Shown here: piece by piece, positions 1-7,959 of the stretch
Layout: each line of letters starts with the position of its first letter
Position numbering within the stretch: the stretch's first letter is position 1
Source: Novosphingobium taihuense
GTDB lineage: Bacteria > Pseudomonadota > Alphaproteobacteria > Sphingomonadales > Sphingomonadaceae
DNA: 64,000 nt
Assembly (NCBI RefSeq): GCF_007830315.1
Contig: NZ_VLKJ01000001.1
Location: 62,001 to 126,000 of the forward strand
Reading direction: 5' to 3'
The notes under the pieces: generated by a model
What the model was told of the DNA's origin: nothing
The model's database searches: none
The model's input: the letters and a program-made list of their open reading frames with translations, nothing else
Made by a program: the position numbers and the translations under genes

Positions 1-1786
1 CGATGCTAGCAAAGCGGCCGAGTTCCAGCAGGTTTGCCAGCCGAACAAGCTTCTCCTTGTCGGCATTGCCGACCATTGATGCCTCATCGAGCAGCACGAC
101 GGTGCCGCGCATGTCGGCCCGCGCCTCGGCGAGACGGTCCGCATCGGCCCCTTCAAGGAGATCGCGGTGCCGGGCGAGGAACCGCGACACTGTCATCGAG
201 GCAATACCCGTGTCGCGCTCGAGCATCTGGACCAGCGTGTTCTGCACCGCGAGCCCGAGCACGGCTCTGCCCTCCTCGCGCAGGATATCGGCGACGGGTT
301 TGAGGACCGTGCTCTTGCCTGCGCCCGCGACGCCCTGGATCGCGACGATGCGGTTGTTCGAGCCAAGCAGCAAACGCCCTGCCCCTTCCTGTCCGGCGTT
401 CAAGGTCAGCCCGTATTTGATCTGGGACAGGGCCTGCAGACGGGACCCGGCAAGGTCGGGAGAAACAATCGCCGGCGCAGCGCCGCGCCCGTCTTCAACC
501 CCGGCGATGATGCGTTGTTCGAGACTGATGGCATCGCGTGTCGTCAGCAGTTCCCGGTCGGCGCCCCTGCCCTTCTCCAGATGCCCTTGGCGGAGAAGCT
601 GGTCGACGCGGTGCTCGATGTCAGCGAGCGAAGTCGGGAGCGCAAAGCCAAGCGCTGCACGGTAGATTTCGGCCCGGCTGAAGGCCGCCTCCCGCTCGCC
701 CAGATGCCGCACAGCCGAGGCGACTGCATGAATTGCGGCGACCTGCTCGACACTGTGATTGCTCAGCCGGGCAGGTATCAGTGGGTCACCTTCGCGCAGG
801 CCAAGGCGCTCGGCAAAGGAGGTTGCAAGGTCCTGAACATTGCGGACAAGCGCGCGCATGGTTGGCCTCAAGCCGGTCACATTGCCAAGTTCCTGCGCAC
901 TGCGAGCATTGGCTCTGGCAATCACCGTGGCGGGATCAAAGCCCAGCCTCGCGGACGCTTCCTGCCACTGCTGCGTCAGCGCATCGCGATCTTCGATCCG
1001 CCCCTTGTCGGCCCGGGTCATCAAGGTTGCAGCATCAAGAACGCCTGGCCCTGAGAAGTTCATCTGGGCGGCCGCTTCCAGGATTTCCGCTCGCCGGGAA
1101 CTGAAGGCATCCCGGACCGCCTTGGGCACACCGACGGCCTCGAAATTGCCGTGCTTGCCGAACTCACCGACCTCGTAGCCGAGCTTCTCGACACTCAGAC
1201 GAAACCGCGCCATCGTCATGGCATTGAGCAAGGTATTGTGCTGCCAGAGCTTGTCATTGCGCAGCGCCCGCCATTTGCCGTCGGCCCCTCTAGTCACATT
1301 GGCAATGACGGCATGGAAGTGGGCGTTGGGCTCCTGGTTGCGATTGGTATCGTGCTGGAACAGCGCGATCGCAAGGTTGCCGGTCTGGACGGTACGCTCC
1401 TTTCCGCGAACCTCCATCCGGGTCTCGGCAAGGTTCGTTTCGGCCCAGCGCAGGGTTTCCCGGACGGCCGACGCATAGGCATCGAGGATCCGTTTGTCGC
1501 CGCCGACCAGAGCAAGGACCGACCAGCTTTTCGGCATCGAAAAGGTGAGGTCGGTCCCCGCCCGGTGCGCCCGGTTGTCACTGCCGACGCGGCTACCATC
1601 GGGCAGCAGTCCCTTAAGGACCGCCTCGAATTGCCGTGCGTCGACGGAACCAGTAAGCCCGAGCGCGGCAGCGCCCTTCCCCAGCCATTCACCCGAGCGA
1701 TCGGCATCCGCTCGCGTGTAGTAATTGTCGGCAGCGAAGTAGTTGGCCGCGCCGCCGGCGGTGCGGACATTGGCTACCGACAGCAT
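1..1786 (-). CDS. traA: MobF-family conjugative relaxase/helicase (TraA/TrwC type), C-terminus beyond window edge
   Basis: Nicks oriT, stays bound to the 5' end through a tyrosine, and unwinds the strand for transfer. The visible 595 residues begin MLSVANV, the usual MobF start. Paired tyrosines lie at 22-23, a TrwC-like TFSMPKSWSV motif at 81-90, and metal-binding histidines at 145, 156 and 158 (HFH). A RecD-like helicase domain follows with Walker A GVAGAGKST (485-493) and Walker B VVLLDEAS (563-570). The frame is open to base 1, so the rest of the helicase is off the window. A GGGGGA stretch precedes the ATG; an in-frame GTG lies about 15 bases upstream, but family alignment favours the ATG. 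It follows traD after 37 bases in one operon. Confidence 0.93.
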   Translation of the reverse strand, partial: MLSVANVRTAGGAANYFAADNYYTRADADRSGEWLGKGAAALGLTGSVDARQFEAVLKGLLPDGSRVGSDNRAHRAGTDLTFSMPKSWSVLALVGGDKRILDAYASAVRETLRWAETNLAETRMEVRGKERTVQTGNLAIALFQHDTNRNQEPNAHFHAVIANVTRGADGKWRALRNDKLWQHNTLLNAMTMARFRLSVEKLGYEVGEFGKHGNFEAVGVPKAVRDAFSSRRAEILEAAAQMNFSGPGVLDAATLMTRADKGRIEDRDALTQQWQEASARLGFDPATVIARANARSAQELGNVTGLRPTMRALVRNVQDLATSFAERLGLREGDPLIPARLSNHSVEQVAAIHAVASAVRHLGEREAAFSRAEIYRAALGFALPTSLADIEHRVDQLLRQGHLEKGRGADRELLTTRDAISLEQRIIAGVEDGRGAAPAIVSPDLAGSRLQALSQIKYGLTLNAGQEGAGRLLLGSNNRIVAIQGVAGAGKSTVLKPVADILREEGRAVLGLAVQNTLVQMLERDTGIASMTVSRFLARHRDLLEGADADRLAEARADMRGTVVLLDEASMVGNADKEKLVRLANLLELGRFASI

Positions 1787-1823
1787 CGATCGGTCCCCCA
1801 CGCCAAGGCAGTCAGCGACATGC

Positions 1824-4220
1824 TCACATCTCCATGTCACCAAGATCGGGACCAGTGATCGGCGGAGGCTCGTGCTCCCGCAAACCATCCTCGATCATCA
1901 GCTTGCGCGCGGCGGCATCGCTGGAGCCTTGGCTCTTCGGGTTGCCCGGCTTGCCCTCTTGCAGCGCCTTCGCGTCGGGCGTGCCGGGCCGAGCAGCGCC
2001 CTTTGCAGCAGCCGACTGATCCCGCGCCGCTGCGGCTTCGCCTGTCGGGAGAAGTGGGCGGGCGGAAGGTCCAGCCTTTCGCGGCGGAGCATCGGTTCTG
2101 GTATTCGACCGGTCCGTCTTGGCCTTGCCCGACTTGTCTTGCCCGGAACGAGTTGCCGGTTCTCGCTCCTTCGACGTCTTGCCGGGTGTGCGTTCCACTG
2201 CTCGCCCAAGATCCTTGGCAGGCGCTTCAGGCTCCTTTTTCGAGGCAGCTCGCGCACCCTGGTCGAAGGCGAGCTCGCCCTGCTTCGGGACGACCGGCTT
2301 GCCGGCGCCGTCGTCGTTCGACGAGGGATGCTCGCCGCCTTTCGGCGCTGCCTTCTGCTCTGCCTGCTCCGCCGCCGGATGGATCTCCGTGACCCTTGCC
2401 TTCGGGCTGTCCTTGACCCTGGCGATGAAGGTTTCCGCCCGCTTGGGTCGGTCGACGGGCTTCAGCTTGATCGGTGCGGCGGGAAAGCCATCAGGGAACT
2501 TGATGTACCCCGACAGGCGCGGAAGGTTCATCAGCTGGTCGGGCAGCAAGAGCGGCTCGATGTGCTTGCGCGGGGTGAGGCTGACCGCATCGCGGGCATT
2601 GTTGTAGCCATAGGTGTAGCCCTCTTCCATGTCCCTGACCTGGCGATGGCCGATGAAGTCGGAACACCAGGTGGCCGTCTCGCGGTCGGCGGTTCCAAGG
2701 ATCAGTTTGGTCCGGGCGAGCGATGCCAGCGTCATTGCCATGTTCTCGCCGTAGACCTCCTTGAGCTTGGCATAGGCGTGAAGGCCAAGGACAATCGCGC
2801 CGCCGAAATTGCGCGCTGTCTGCAAGCCTTTCTCGAGCGCCGGCAGGCGGTGCAATGCACCCAGCTCATCGACGAAGAACCAGCACTTGAGATCGCGGGT
2901 GCGAGGCATCGTCATCAGCGTATTCATGGCGGTATCGAGCCAGAGCGTGAGCAGCTGCGCGCAGACGCTCATGTCGACATAGCGAGCCGAAATGAACAGG
3001 ATCGAGCATTCGCCTCTGGCGCTAGCGGTCCCGTCCTCGATCCATTGGCGAACCGAGAAACGAGGTCCGGCAGTGGGCAGCAGCTTGAGCGCCTTGGCGT
3101 TCACGTTGAAGACGGCACGGATCGATTCCGCCATGCGTGCGGCTTCCGGCGCGGTCAGCGGATCGGCGATCGTTCCGCGCATCATGGCATGAACGCGCGA
3201 GAGGTCCGCGGTCATCAGCTCCCGCGCCAGGGCGTCGTTGGTCGCTCTGCCTTCGGCCACAAGTTTGAGGCAGAATTCGACGAACAGCGCGCGGGCAGCG
3301 ATCACCCAGAACTGGGCTTCTCCGCCCCCGTCATGGGGGACGAGGGCGTCCGCGGCGGCCCAGAACTCACCTTCGGAGCGGCATTCGTCAAACAGGCTCC
3401 ACTGGGGGCAGCGCGCATCGAGCGGGTTCAGAATGATGTCGCAATGGGCAGCATGGAAGTGCTCGATAAAGGCCCCGGTCAGATCGAAGACCACGCAGCG
3501 CTGACCCTTGGCTCTTGCTTCCGCGATCATGTCGGAGATCGCCACGGTCTTGCCCATACCGGTAGTGCCAATGAGCATCGCATGGCTTTGTTCGAGCCGC
3601 CAGGGATAGGAGACCGTTGCGATGTGCGATGGCCGATACGGAAAGACCCGGGCGATCTCTCGCGGCAGACTGAGGCGCCATTTCCAGCCCAGCGCGGTAT
3701 CAAGCTCACGGGTGCGCTCGCGCCGGTTGTGTGCGGTCAATTCATCGACGAGTTCGGGGAGCGTAACGAGCATCGCGCCGCGCTCATGCTTGCGCTCTTT
3801 GGAGCGGCCACCGAACCGCTCGGCGAACCAGTAGAAGATGGCAAAAGCGGGGACCAGCAGGAAACCGGACCGCCACAAGGCACTGGTCAGAAGCGCCATC
3901 AGCTTCTCCCACGCATCGTCCACCGGGGGGTAGTGGTCGAGCTGGGCAATCGGAAACTGGATGGTCGCGCCAAAGGCGGTTTCCAAGGTGATCCGTTTGG
4001 CGGGGTCGAACTCCATGAAGCCGTAGATGGCAGCGTAGATCCGCATCCAAACGAGATAGACTTCGTGATCGGTGAGGCCTGCCGAAATGGTCCACCATGA
4101 GGTCCATGAGATCACGAGCGCGGCGACAATCAATGGGCCCTTGAGACCCGCCGCGAACATGAAGCTGAAGTGTCCGAGCAGCTGGCTGCCACGCGTGAAG
4201 TTGACGAGATTACGCTTCAT
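1824..4220 (-). CDS. traD: Type IV coupling protein, TraD/VirD4 family
   Basis: Inner-membrane ATPase that brings the relaxase-DNA complex to the type IV secretion channel. The 798-residue protein has two N-terminal membrane segments (about 16-48 and 107-132), Walker A GTTGMGKT (218-225) and Walker B FFVDELGAL (448-456). About 200 C-terminal residues rich in Lys, Glu, Pro and Ala look disordered and may bind relaxosome proteins. I chose the ATG at 4220: it has GGAGG upstream and overlaps the end of the ribbon-helix-helix gene by 11 bases, which implies translational coupling. A longer reading to 4424 only adds residues from the shadow frame of that gene. Confidence 0.92.
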   Translation of the reverse strand: MKRNLVNFTRGSQLLGHFSFMFAAGLKGPLIVAALVISWTSWWTISAGLTDHEVYLVWMRIYAAIYGFMEFDPAKRITLETAFGATIQFPIAQLDHYPPVDDAWEKLMALLTSALWRSGFLLVPAFAIFYWFAERFGGRSKERKHERGAMLVTLPELVDELTAHNRRERTRELDTALGWKWRLSLPREIARVFPYRPSHIATVSYPWRLEQSHAMLIGTTGMGKTVAISDMIAEARAKGQRCVVFDLTGAFIEHFHAAHCDIILNPLDARCPQWSLFDECRSEGEFWAAADALVPHDGGGEAQFWVIAARALFVEFCLKLVAEGRATNDALARELMTADLSRVHAMMRGTIADPLTAPEAARMAESIRAVFNVNAKALKLLPTAGPRFSVRQWIEDGTASARGECSILFISARYVDMSVCAQLLTLWLDTAMNTLMTMPRTRDLKCWFFVDELGALHRLPALEKGLQTARNFGGAIVLGLHAYAKLKEVYGENMAMTLASLARTKLILGTADRETATWCSDFIGHRQVRDMEEGYTYGYNNARDAVSLTPRKHIEPLLLPDQLMNLPRLSGYIKFPDGFPAAPIKLKPVDRPKRAETFIARVKDSPKARVTEIHPAAEQAEQKAAPKGGEHPSSNDDGAGKPVVPKQGELAFDQGARAASKKEPEAPAKDLGRAVERTPGKTSKEREPATRSGQDKSGKAKTDRSNTRTDAPPRKAGPSARPLLPTGEAAAARDQSAAAKGAARPGTPDAKALQEGKPGNPKSQGSSDAAARKLMIEDGLREHEPPPITGPDLGDMEM

Positions 4221-4542
4221 CGGAGCCTCCTTCGCCAGCAGCTGTGGAAAGACCGAGTTCCTTGCATTTGCGCACGTAAGCCTGGTGAGCCCGACCGCGC
4301 AGCGCGTGGTCGGGGTGGCCCGCCAGCAGCGCATCAACCCCGACCATGAGGAACACCGAGCGACGGGAAATGCGTTCAATGGAAGCGTCGAGCCGCGAGG
4401 CAAGCTCGTCCTCGGTGCAGGCATTGGCGAGCAAGGCGCGAACCCACTCGCTCATGCTGATCCCCTTGGCCTTGGCAGCCCTGCGGATCAGCGAGCTGAG
4501 CTCGCTGGAGATGTAAACCTGGAGACAGATTGGCCGTGTCAT
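4210..4542 (-). CDS. Ribbon-helix-helix relaxosome accessory or regulator protein
   Basis: A 110-residue basic protein. The first 40 residues (MTRPICLQVYISSELSSLIR, then AAKAKGISMSEWVRALL) have the pattern of a CopG/MobC-like ribbon-helix-helix: a short beta strand, then two helices with a G-S-SEW turn. Such proteins bind oriT or the transfer promoter as dimers. It starts 20 bases past an AAGGAG site and is the first gene of the traD-traA operon, a usual place for a relaxosome accessory factor. Residues after 50 show no motif I recognise. Autoregulation and oriT binding are inference. Confidence 0.75.
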   Translation of the reverse strand: MTRPICLQVYISSELSSLIRRAAKAKGISMSEWVRALLANACTEDELASRLDASIERISRRSVFLMVGVDALLAGHPDHALRGRAHQAYVRKCKELGLSTAAGEGGSDEA

Positions 4543-4938
4543 GCACGGACTCCTTTTGGTCAGGAGCCCGGTTCACACTGCGAAAGGCGGAAGTGAAGCT
4601 AAGTCAGATTTAAGAACATGTCAAGAACATATAGGACTGCGGAATTCCGCCATTCTCGGCCTCGCCTTGGTCAAATCCACGTAACTCCCCTGGCCCCCGT
4701 CACTTTTGACGGAGAAGCTGCCATTTCACAAAATTCGATCTATTCCTCTGAAACTGAGTATTTTTTCTGCCCGTCTTTACAGCGACCAGTCGCGTAGGGT
4801 GTGCTCCTAAGTCCCCAGCTGCGAGGACAAGAACCAGCCATTGAGCCTGTAACGGATGATGCAGTTTGCCATCCCCATTCTATGGGGCGCCGGGCAGGTT
4901 GCCGGGCCCTCGGATCCCGATAGGCACAGACGGTATCT
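4543..4938. other. Intergenic region upstream of the transfer operon, possible oriT region
   Basis: About 400 bases between the leftward transfer operon and a small rightward gene. It holds the promoter and GTTC-N7-GTTC site described separately. No further gene is convincing. A region next to the relaxosome genes is the natural place for oriT, but I could not identify a nic site. Confidence 0.4.
4596..4628 (-). promoter_or_regulatory. Transfer-operon promoter with embedded LexA-box-like site
   Basis: On the minus strand TTGACA (4624-4619), 17 bases, then TAGCTT (4601-4596) form a sigma-70 promoter for the 4542-4210 gene, traD and traA. The sequence GTTC-TTGACAT-GTTC (4628-4614) is the alphaproteobacterial LexA-box pattern GTTC-N7-GTTC, and the -35 box lies inside it. 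The integrase promoter has the same architecture (GTTC-TTGAAAT-GTTC). Repression by LexA is inferred. Confidence 0.6.
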
Positions 4939-5178
4939 ATGCCTATGATGCAGGCACAAATGCGGGCAGCAAGGAAGCGCGGCATTGGCCAGGTCACATT
5001 GAGTGCGACACCGAAGCGCAATGGTTTCCAGGCAACGGTCACTTACCCGAACGGGGTGTCGATCAGTTCCTCCGAGGCTTTCCCGACACAGGCAGAAGCC
5101 ATTGAGGCCGCGGCGTTGAAGGTTCTGGGTATGCCGGAGCGGCTCGCCGATCTCGACCGTCCCGATACCCCCGACTGA
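4939..5178 (+). CDS. Small hypothetical protein
   Basis: A 79-residue protein with codon use like its neighbours. A basic N-terminus (QMRAARKRGIG) is followed by a pattern of beta strands (VTLSATPKRNGFQATVTY) and a helix (TQAEAIEAAALKVLG). The ribosome site is weak, and the ATGs at 4945 and 4948 are alternative starts. It diverges from the transfer operon. I do not recognise a family; it may be an accessory protein of the ICE backbone. Confidence 0.5.
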   Translation: MPMMQAQMRAARKRGIGQVTLSATPKRNGFQATVTYPNGVSISSSEAFPTQAEAIEAAALKVLGMPERLADLDRPDTPD

Positions 5179-5232
5179 CGCCGTCGACCCGCCTCCCCGT
5201 ACCGGCCGAGGGATGCCGGAACGGTCTGCGAG

Positions 5233-5268
5233 CAAAAAGAAAGGAGGAAGCCCTGACGGACTTCCTCC
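5233..5268 (-). terminator. Terminator of the small gene at 5281-5517
   Basis: Perfect 8-base stem GGAGGAAG (5243-5250) and CTTCCTCC (5261-5268) with a 10-base loop. On the minus strand it is followed by TTTCTTTTTG, so it fits an intrinsic terminator for leftward transcription. Confidence 0.7.
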
Positions 5269-5280
5269 CAAACCGGCGGG

Positions 5281-5517
5281 TCAGAATTCATCGCTGAGAC
5301 GGCCCGGCACGGTGTCGATGACACGGTCCAGCATGGCCTTGGGCAAGGCGCCGTAATCTCCTTCATCGACCGCGATATAGCCTGCCTCGTCATCGGGCAG
5401 GACGTACTGTGTGAAGTAGCTGTGAAGGGACCGGGCATGGGCCTGATCCAGGGCAGCAACGAAGGCTGCCTGATCGGCGGCGGGACCAGCAGCGGCAATG
5501 TTCAGTGAAGCGTACAT
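5281..5517 (-). CDS. Small acidic hypothetical protein
   Basis: A 78-residue acidic protein starting MYASLNIAAAG. An AGGAGG site lies 7 bases before the ATG and an intrinsic terminator just past the stop, so it is very likely a real single-gene unit. The sequence has helix-forming stretches (QAAFVAALDQAHARSLHSYF) and an acidic centre (DDEAGYIAVDEGDYGALP). No family recognised. It sits between ICE backbone genes of unknown role. Confidence 0.65.
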   Translation of the reverse strand: MYASLNIAAAGPAADQAAFVAALDQAHARSLHSYFTQYVLPDDEAGYIAVDEGDYGALPKAMLDRVIDTVPGRLSDEF

Positions 5518-5627
5518 GATCTTTCCTCCTGATGTTCGATGCGTCGCATCAGGAGCTGCGAAGGATGTGGGTGACGGGCTGGGTCAGGGACCGCGATAGC
5601 GGCCGCGAAGCGGCGATGGGGGCAACG

Positions 5628-5655
5628 ATTTTTGCCGGGCTTGCCCGGTAAAAAT
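5628..5655. repeat. Near-perfect inverted repeat
   Basis: ATTTTTGCCGGGC (5628-5640), two T, then GCCCGGTAAAAAT (5643-5655): 12 of 13 positions pair. The T-run is at the 5' side and the A-run at the 3' side on both strands, so it is not a standard terminator. It lies in the 320-base gap between two small divergent genes and could be a protein-binding site or part of an origin. Confidence 0.6.
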
Positions 5656-5840
5656 GGTGGGGCCCCGTCGTCCTTGACGCAGCCCCAAAGCCCGCATCAC
5701 ACTTGGTCTTTCTGCGAGAGAGACCTCTCCAACGCCTGCGCAGTAGCGCAACGCCTGCCCCACAAACCATTTTCCTACATGCGCCCGCAGTGCCAAGATC
5801 GGGAGCGGAGGGGACCAACGGCCAGCAAGAAGGAAGCACT

Positions 5841-6071
5841 ATGGCCAGGTCCAAGCCTACTGCACGAGATGCCTTGAAGAAGTTGCGTGAACAGCGTGCC
5901 CAACTCGAGAACGAGGAGGCACGTCTCCGCGAAGAAGCAGCGACCGAACTCGGAAAGCTGCTGATCGAGTGCGGCGCGGAGACGATCGAACCGGCACAGT
6001 TGCGCCAGATCGTTCGCGCATCGATGGCGCTCGGGATCGAGGAAACACTGAAGCGAATTGCTCCCGCGTAA
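5841..6071 (+). CDS. Small coiled-coil protein (DUF6437-like, from memory)
   Basis: A 76-residue protein starting MARSKPTARDALKKLREQ. Residues 10-45 form a clear charged coiled coil (Lys, Arg, Glu, Gln with Leu spacing), followed by a compact helical region ending MALGIEETLKRIAPA. An AAGGAAG site lies 6 bases before the ATG. I recall this family from sphingomonad plasmids and ICEs as DUF6437, but cannot verify it. A strong GC-rich hairpin (about 6083-6114) follows the stop. The role is unknown; small size, basic N-terminus and coiled coil fit a DNA-associated accessory protein. Confidence 0.7.
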   Translation: MARSKPTARDALKKLREQRAQLENEEARLREEAATELGKLLIECGAETIEPAQLRQIVRASMALGIEETLKRIAPA

Positions 6072-6130
6072 AGTCCGCTCCGCGGCGGCAAGGGGTTCGA
6101 TGCCCCGCGCCGCCGCATAGCCCCAGAGCA

Positions 6131-6166
6131 AAAGAAAAGGCCCCGATGGCGTGTGCCACCGGGGCC
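6131..6166 (-). terminator. Terminator of ssb
   Basis: GGCCCCG (6139-6145) pairs with CGGGGCC (6160-6166). On the minus strand the stem is followed by TTTTCTTTTG, a good intrinsic terminator just past the ssb stop. Confidence 0.75.
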
Positions 6167-6186
6167 TTCTCATGAGGCAAGGACAT

Positions 6187-6576
6187 TCAGTCCTCATCGA
6201 TATCGGGAGCGCCCTCGTTGCTGCCCGAACGGCCTTTGGTGAGGAAGTCGACCTTGTCGGCGATGATCTCGCAGCCGTAGCGCTTGGTGCCGCTCTGATC
6301 CTCCCACTGGGTGTAGTGGATGCGACCTTCGACCGTCACGAGCTGGCCCTTGGTGCAATACTTGGCGACATTCTGGCCCAGGCCGTTGAAGCAGGTGATG
6401 CGATGGAATTCGCTGTCCTTGGCGGTGTAGCCGTTTTCGTCCTTGTAGGTCTTGCCATCCTTGCGGGCGGGACGGTCGGTCACGACCGAGATCGATGTGA
6501 TGCTGGTTCCACCCTGGGTGGTGCGGGTTTCGGGGTCGCGAGCGATGCGGCCAACGAGGATAACGAGATTGGTCAT
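6187..6576 (-). CDS. ssb: Single-stranded DNA-binding protein (ICE-encoded)
   Basis: A 129-residue OB-fold protein. It starts MTNLVILVGRIARDPETRTT, the usual SSB beginning, and has the RKDGKTYKDENGYTAKDSEFH loop region and GQLVTVEGRIHYTQWEDQSG strands, ending in the acidic tip APDIDED. It is shorter than a chromosomal SSB and lacks a long Gly/Gln linker and the usual DDDIPF-like tip. Conjugative elements often carry such an SSB to protect the transferred strand and dampen the SOS response. AGGAG precedes the ATG at 6576. Confidence 0.93.
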   Translation of the reverse strand: MTNLVILVGRIARDPETRTTQGGTSITSISVVTDRPARKDGKTYKDENGYTAKDSEFHRITCFNGLGQNVAKYCTKGQLVTVEGRIHYTQWEDQSGTKRYGCEIIADKVDFLTKGRSGSNEGAPDIDED

Positions 6577-6936
6577 GGGCTTTCTCCTGATCGAGCAATC
6601 CGGGGCCATCCCGGCTGCAAAACCCGAGCAGAAGCGCCCCGCGGCGAAGCGCACCGAAGGGAAACCCGGAACTGGTTCGGGTGGTGCGGGCAGTCGGGCA
6701 CGCAGCATCGCGCCGAAAAGTGGGAACCGGTTTTCGGCACCAGCGATGCGCAAAATCGTGCCCGGCAACTCGGTCGGACCTGATCCGGGTTGCGCGTCTC
6801 GACGGGGGGTGATTCAGGGACAGGTTTGCATCGAAGCCGGGTGGAGCTGGATGCCTTGAACAGGTTTGCCCTGCCCCGTTTCCCTCCGGTCCTGGCCGGA
6901 TCATCCATGCCCGACCTTCCACCGGAGAACCCCATT
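6577..6936. other. Intergenic region upstream of ssb
   Basis: About 360 bases with no convincing gene. It holds the palindromic repeat at 6705-6749 and presumably the ssb promoter; I see no clear -35/-10 pair. Confidence 0.4.
6705..6749. repeat. Palindromic intergenic repeat resembling rhizobial REP-like elements
   Basis: GCATCGC-GCCGAAAA (6705-6719) faces TTTTCGGC (6731-6738) and GCGATGC (6743-6749) around GTGGGAACCGG. The core CCGAAAAGTGGGAACCGG, continuing TTTTCGG, is one I recall as common between genes in Rhizobiales. Here it lies upstream of ssb. One copy was seen in this window. Confidence 0.6.
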
Positions 6937-7365
6937 CTAGATCACGGTACTAACCGCTCCTCCAACCGATGGCTCATTCCTGGACGAAACTGCTTCGCCG
7001 GGGAGAGGCATATCGATCGTCACCCCTTCAGCGCCGTCCAGAGGGTTGCCTCGAAGCATCCAGGTCTGCGGCGTGATCAAGCGCGCCCAGTCCGCAAAGG
7101 AGGGGATCGAGCCCAGGTCTTCGCGTACGTGCTGTTCGCCGACCAGACGCACCGGAACGACCCGGCCATCGGCATTGACGAGGGTCTCGCCGAACAGGGT
7201 TTCGAGCATGAATATCCCCTCGGCATGGTGCCGCAGCGCGCGGTGCCGTTGGTCTGCCAGGATTGCCTTGGACTGGTCGAACCACTGGTGAAGCGGGAGA
7301 TAGTCATCGACCGTGCCGCCCCATTTCCGGACCGACGAGAGAGCGTGGTAGTAGCAGTGCGCCAT
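6937..7365 (-). CDS. DUF6915-like protein (from memory)
   Basis: A 142-residue protein starting MAHCYYHALSSVRKWGGTVD. The N-terminal part is rich in His, Trp and Tyr (LPLHQWFDQSKAILADQRHR, then ALRHHAEGIFMLETLFG) and looks like a conserved helical unit. The C-terminus has IPSFADWARLITPQTWM. I recall this as DUF6915, common in proteobacterial plasmids and ICEs; function unknown. The ATG at 7365 has TAGGAGATC upstream. It lies 10 bases after the next gene, so the pair 7837-6937 is probably one transcript. Confidence 0.75.
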   Translation of the reverse strand: MAHCYYHALSSVRKWGGTVDDYLPLHQWFDQSKAILADQRHRALRHHAEGIFMLETLFGETLVNADGRVVPVRLVGEQHVREDLGSIPSFADWARLITPQTWMLRGNPLDGAEGVTIDMPLPGEAVSSRNEPSVGGAVSTVI

Positions 7366-7375
7366 GCTTGATCTC

Positions 7376-7837
7376 CTAGAGCTCGGTCGAATGATCATCG
7401 GTGGCGATGAAGCGCAGACTGCAGTCGAGCACGAAAGTCGCCTCAGCCACATCAATCACCAGTTCGCCGCAGGCACCGTCGTTGATCTCCCAGCCAGGAT
7501 GGTGACGTTCGAGCGCCAGGTAGGTCAGCTGTTCGAGTGCCCGCCCGAGTGATTGCGGCTCTCTGGAACCGGTACGATCAACGCTGTCTGCTTCGCCTTC
7601 CAAGAGGGTCACATCCGGGCACGGGATCCCCGCGCCGGCTGCATCGAGGCATGCACATTCTTCAACGGCACCGCTGTCGCCGCAGCCATCAAAGCGGATC
7701 TCGACACGGGCGATGCCGGCATCCTGCAAGCGCGGAAGAATGGCGACCTTGAGCTGCTGAACCTCTTCCGCAACCTGCATCTGCCGCTCGGCCTGGCGAA
7801 CGGCAAAGTCGGCCATCACGGCCTCGATATCGATCAT
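7376..7837 (-). CDS. DUF6878-like protein (from memory)
   Basis: A 153-residue acidic protein. A helical N-terminus (MIDIEAVMADFAVRQAERQM) is followed by a beta-rich region with FDGCGDSGAVEECACLD and, near the end, HHPGWEINDGACGELVIDV. These Gly/Asp/Cys-rich turns recur in a family I recall as DUF6878, found beside DUF6915 genes in ICEs. A strong AGGAGGT lies 6 bases before the ATG at 7837. Function unknown; the shared operon with the DUF6915-like gene is the only clue. Confidence 0.75.
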   Translation of the reverse strand: MIDIEAVMADFAVRQAERQMQVAEEVQQLKVAILPRLQDAGIARVEIRFDGCGDSGAVEECACLDAAGAGIPCPDVTLLEGEADSVDRTGSREPQSLGRALEQLTYLALERHHPGWEINDGACGELVIDVAEATFVLDCSLRFIATDDHSTEL

Positions 7838-7959
7838 GGAATACCTCCTGTAGAAAGGAGCCATCGACCATTCGCTGGCTCCAAACCACAGGCGCGCGCC
7901 TTTCCACTGACGGACGACGCCAGCGCCGACCCGGCGCTGGCGCGAGGACCGGCATGACC

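Noticed and set aside
1743..4100. Long 785-codon open frame on the plus strand opposite traD
   Set aside because: It is the shadow of traD in GC-rich DNA; the minus strand has Walker motifs, ribosome site and operon overlaps, the plus frame has no domain.
4210..4424. Longer N-terminus of the coupling protein (start at 4424)
   Set aside because: Those 68 residues are the shadow frame of the ribbon-helix-helix gene; the start at 4220 has GGAGG and gives the expected N-terminal membrane region.
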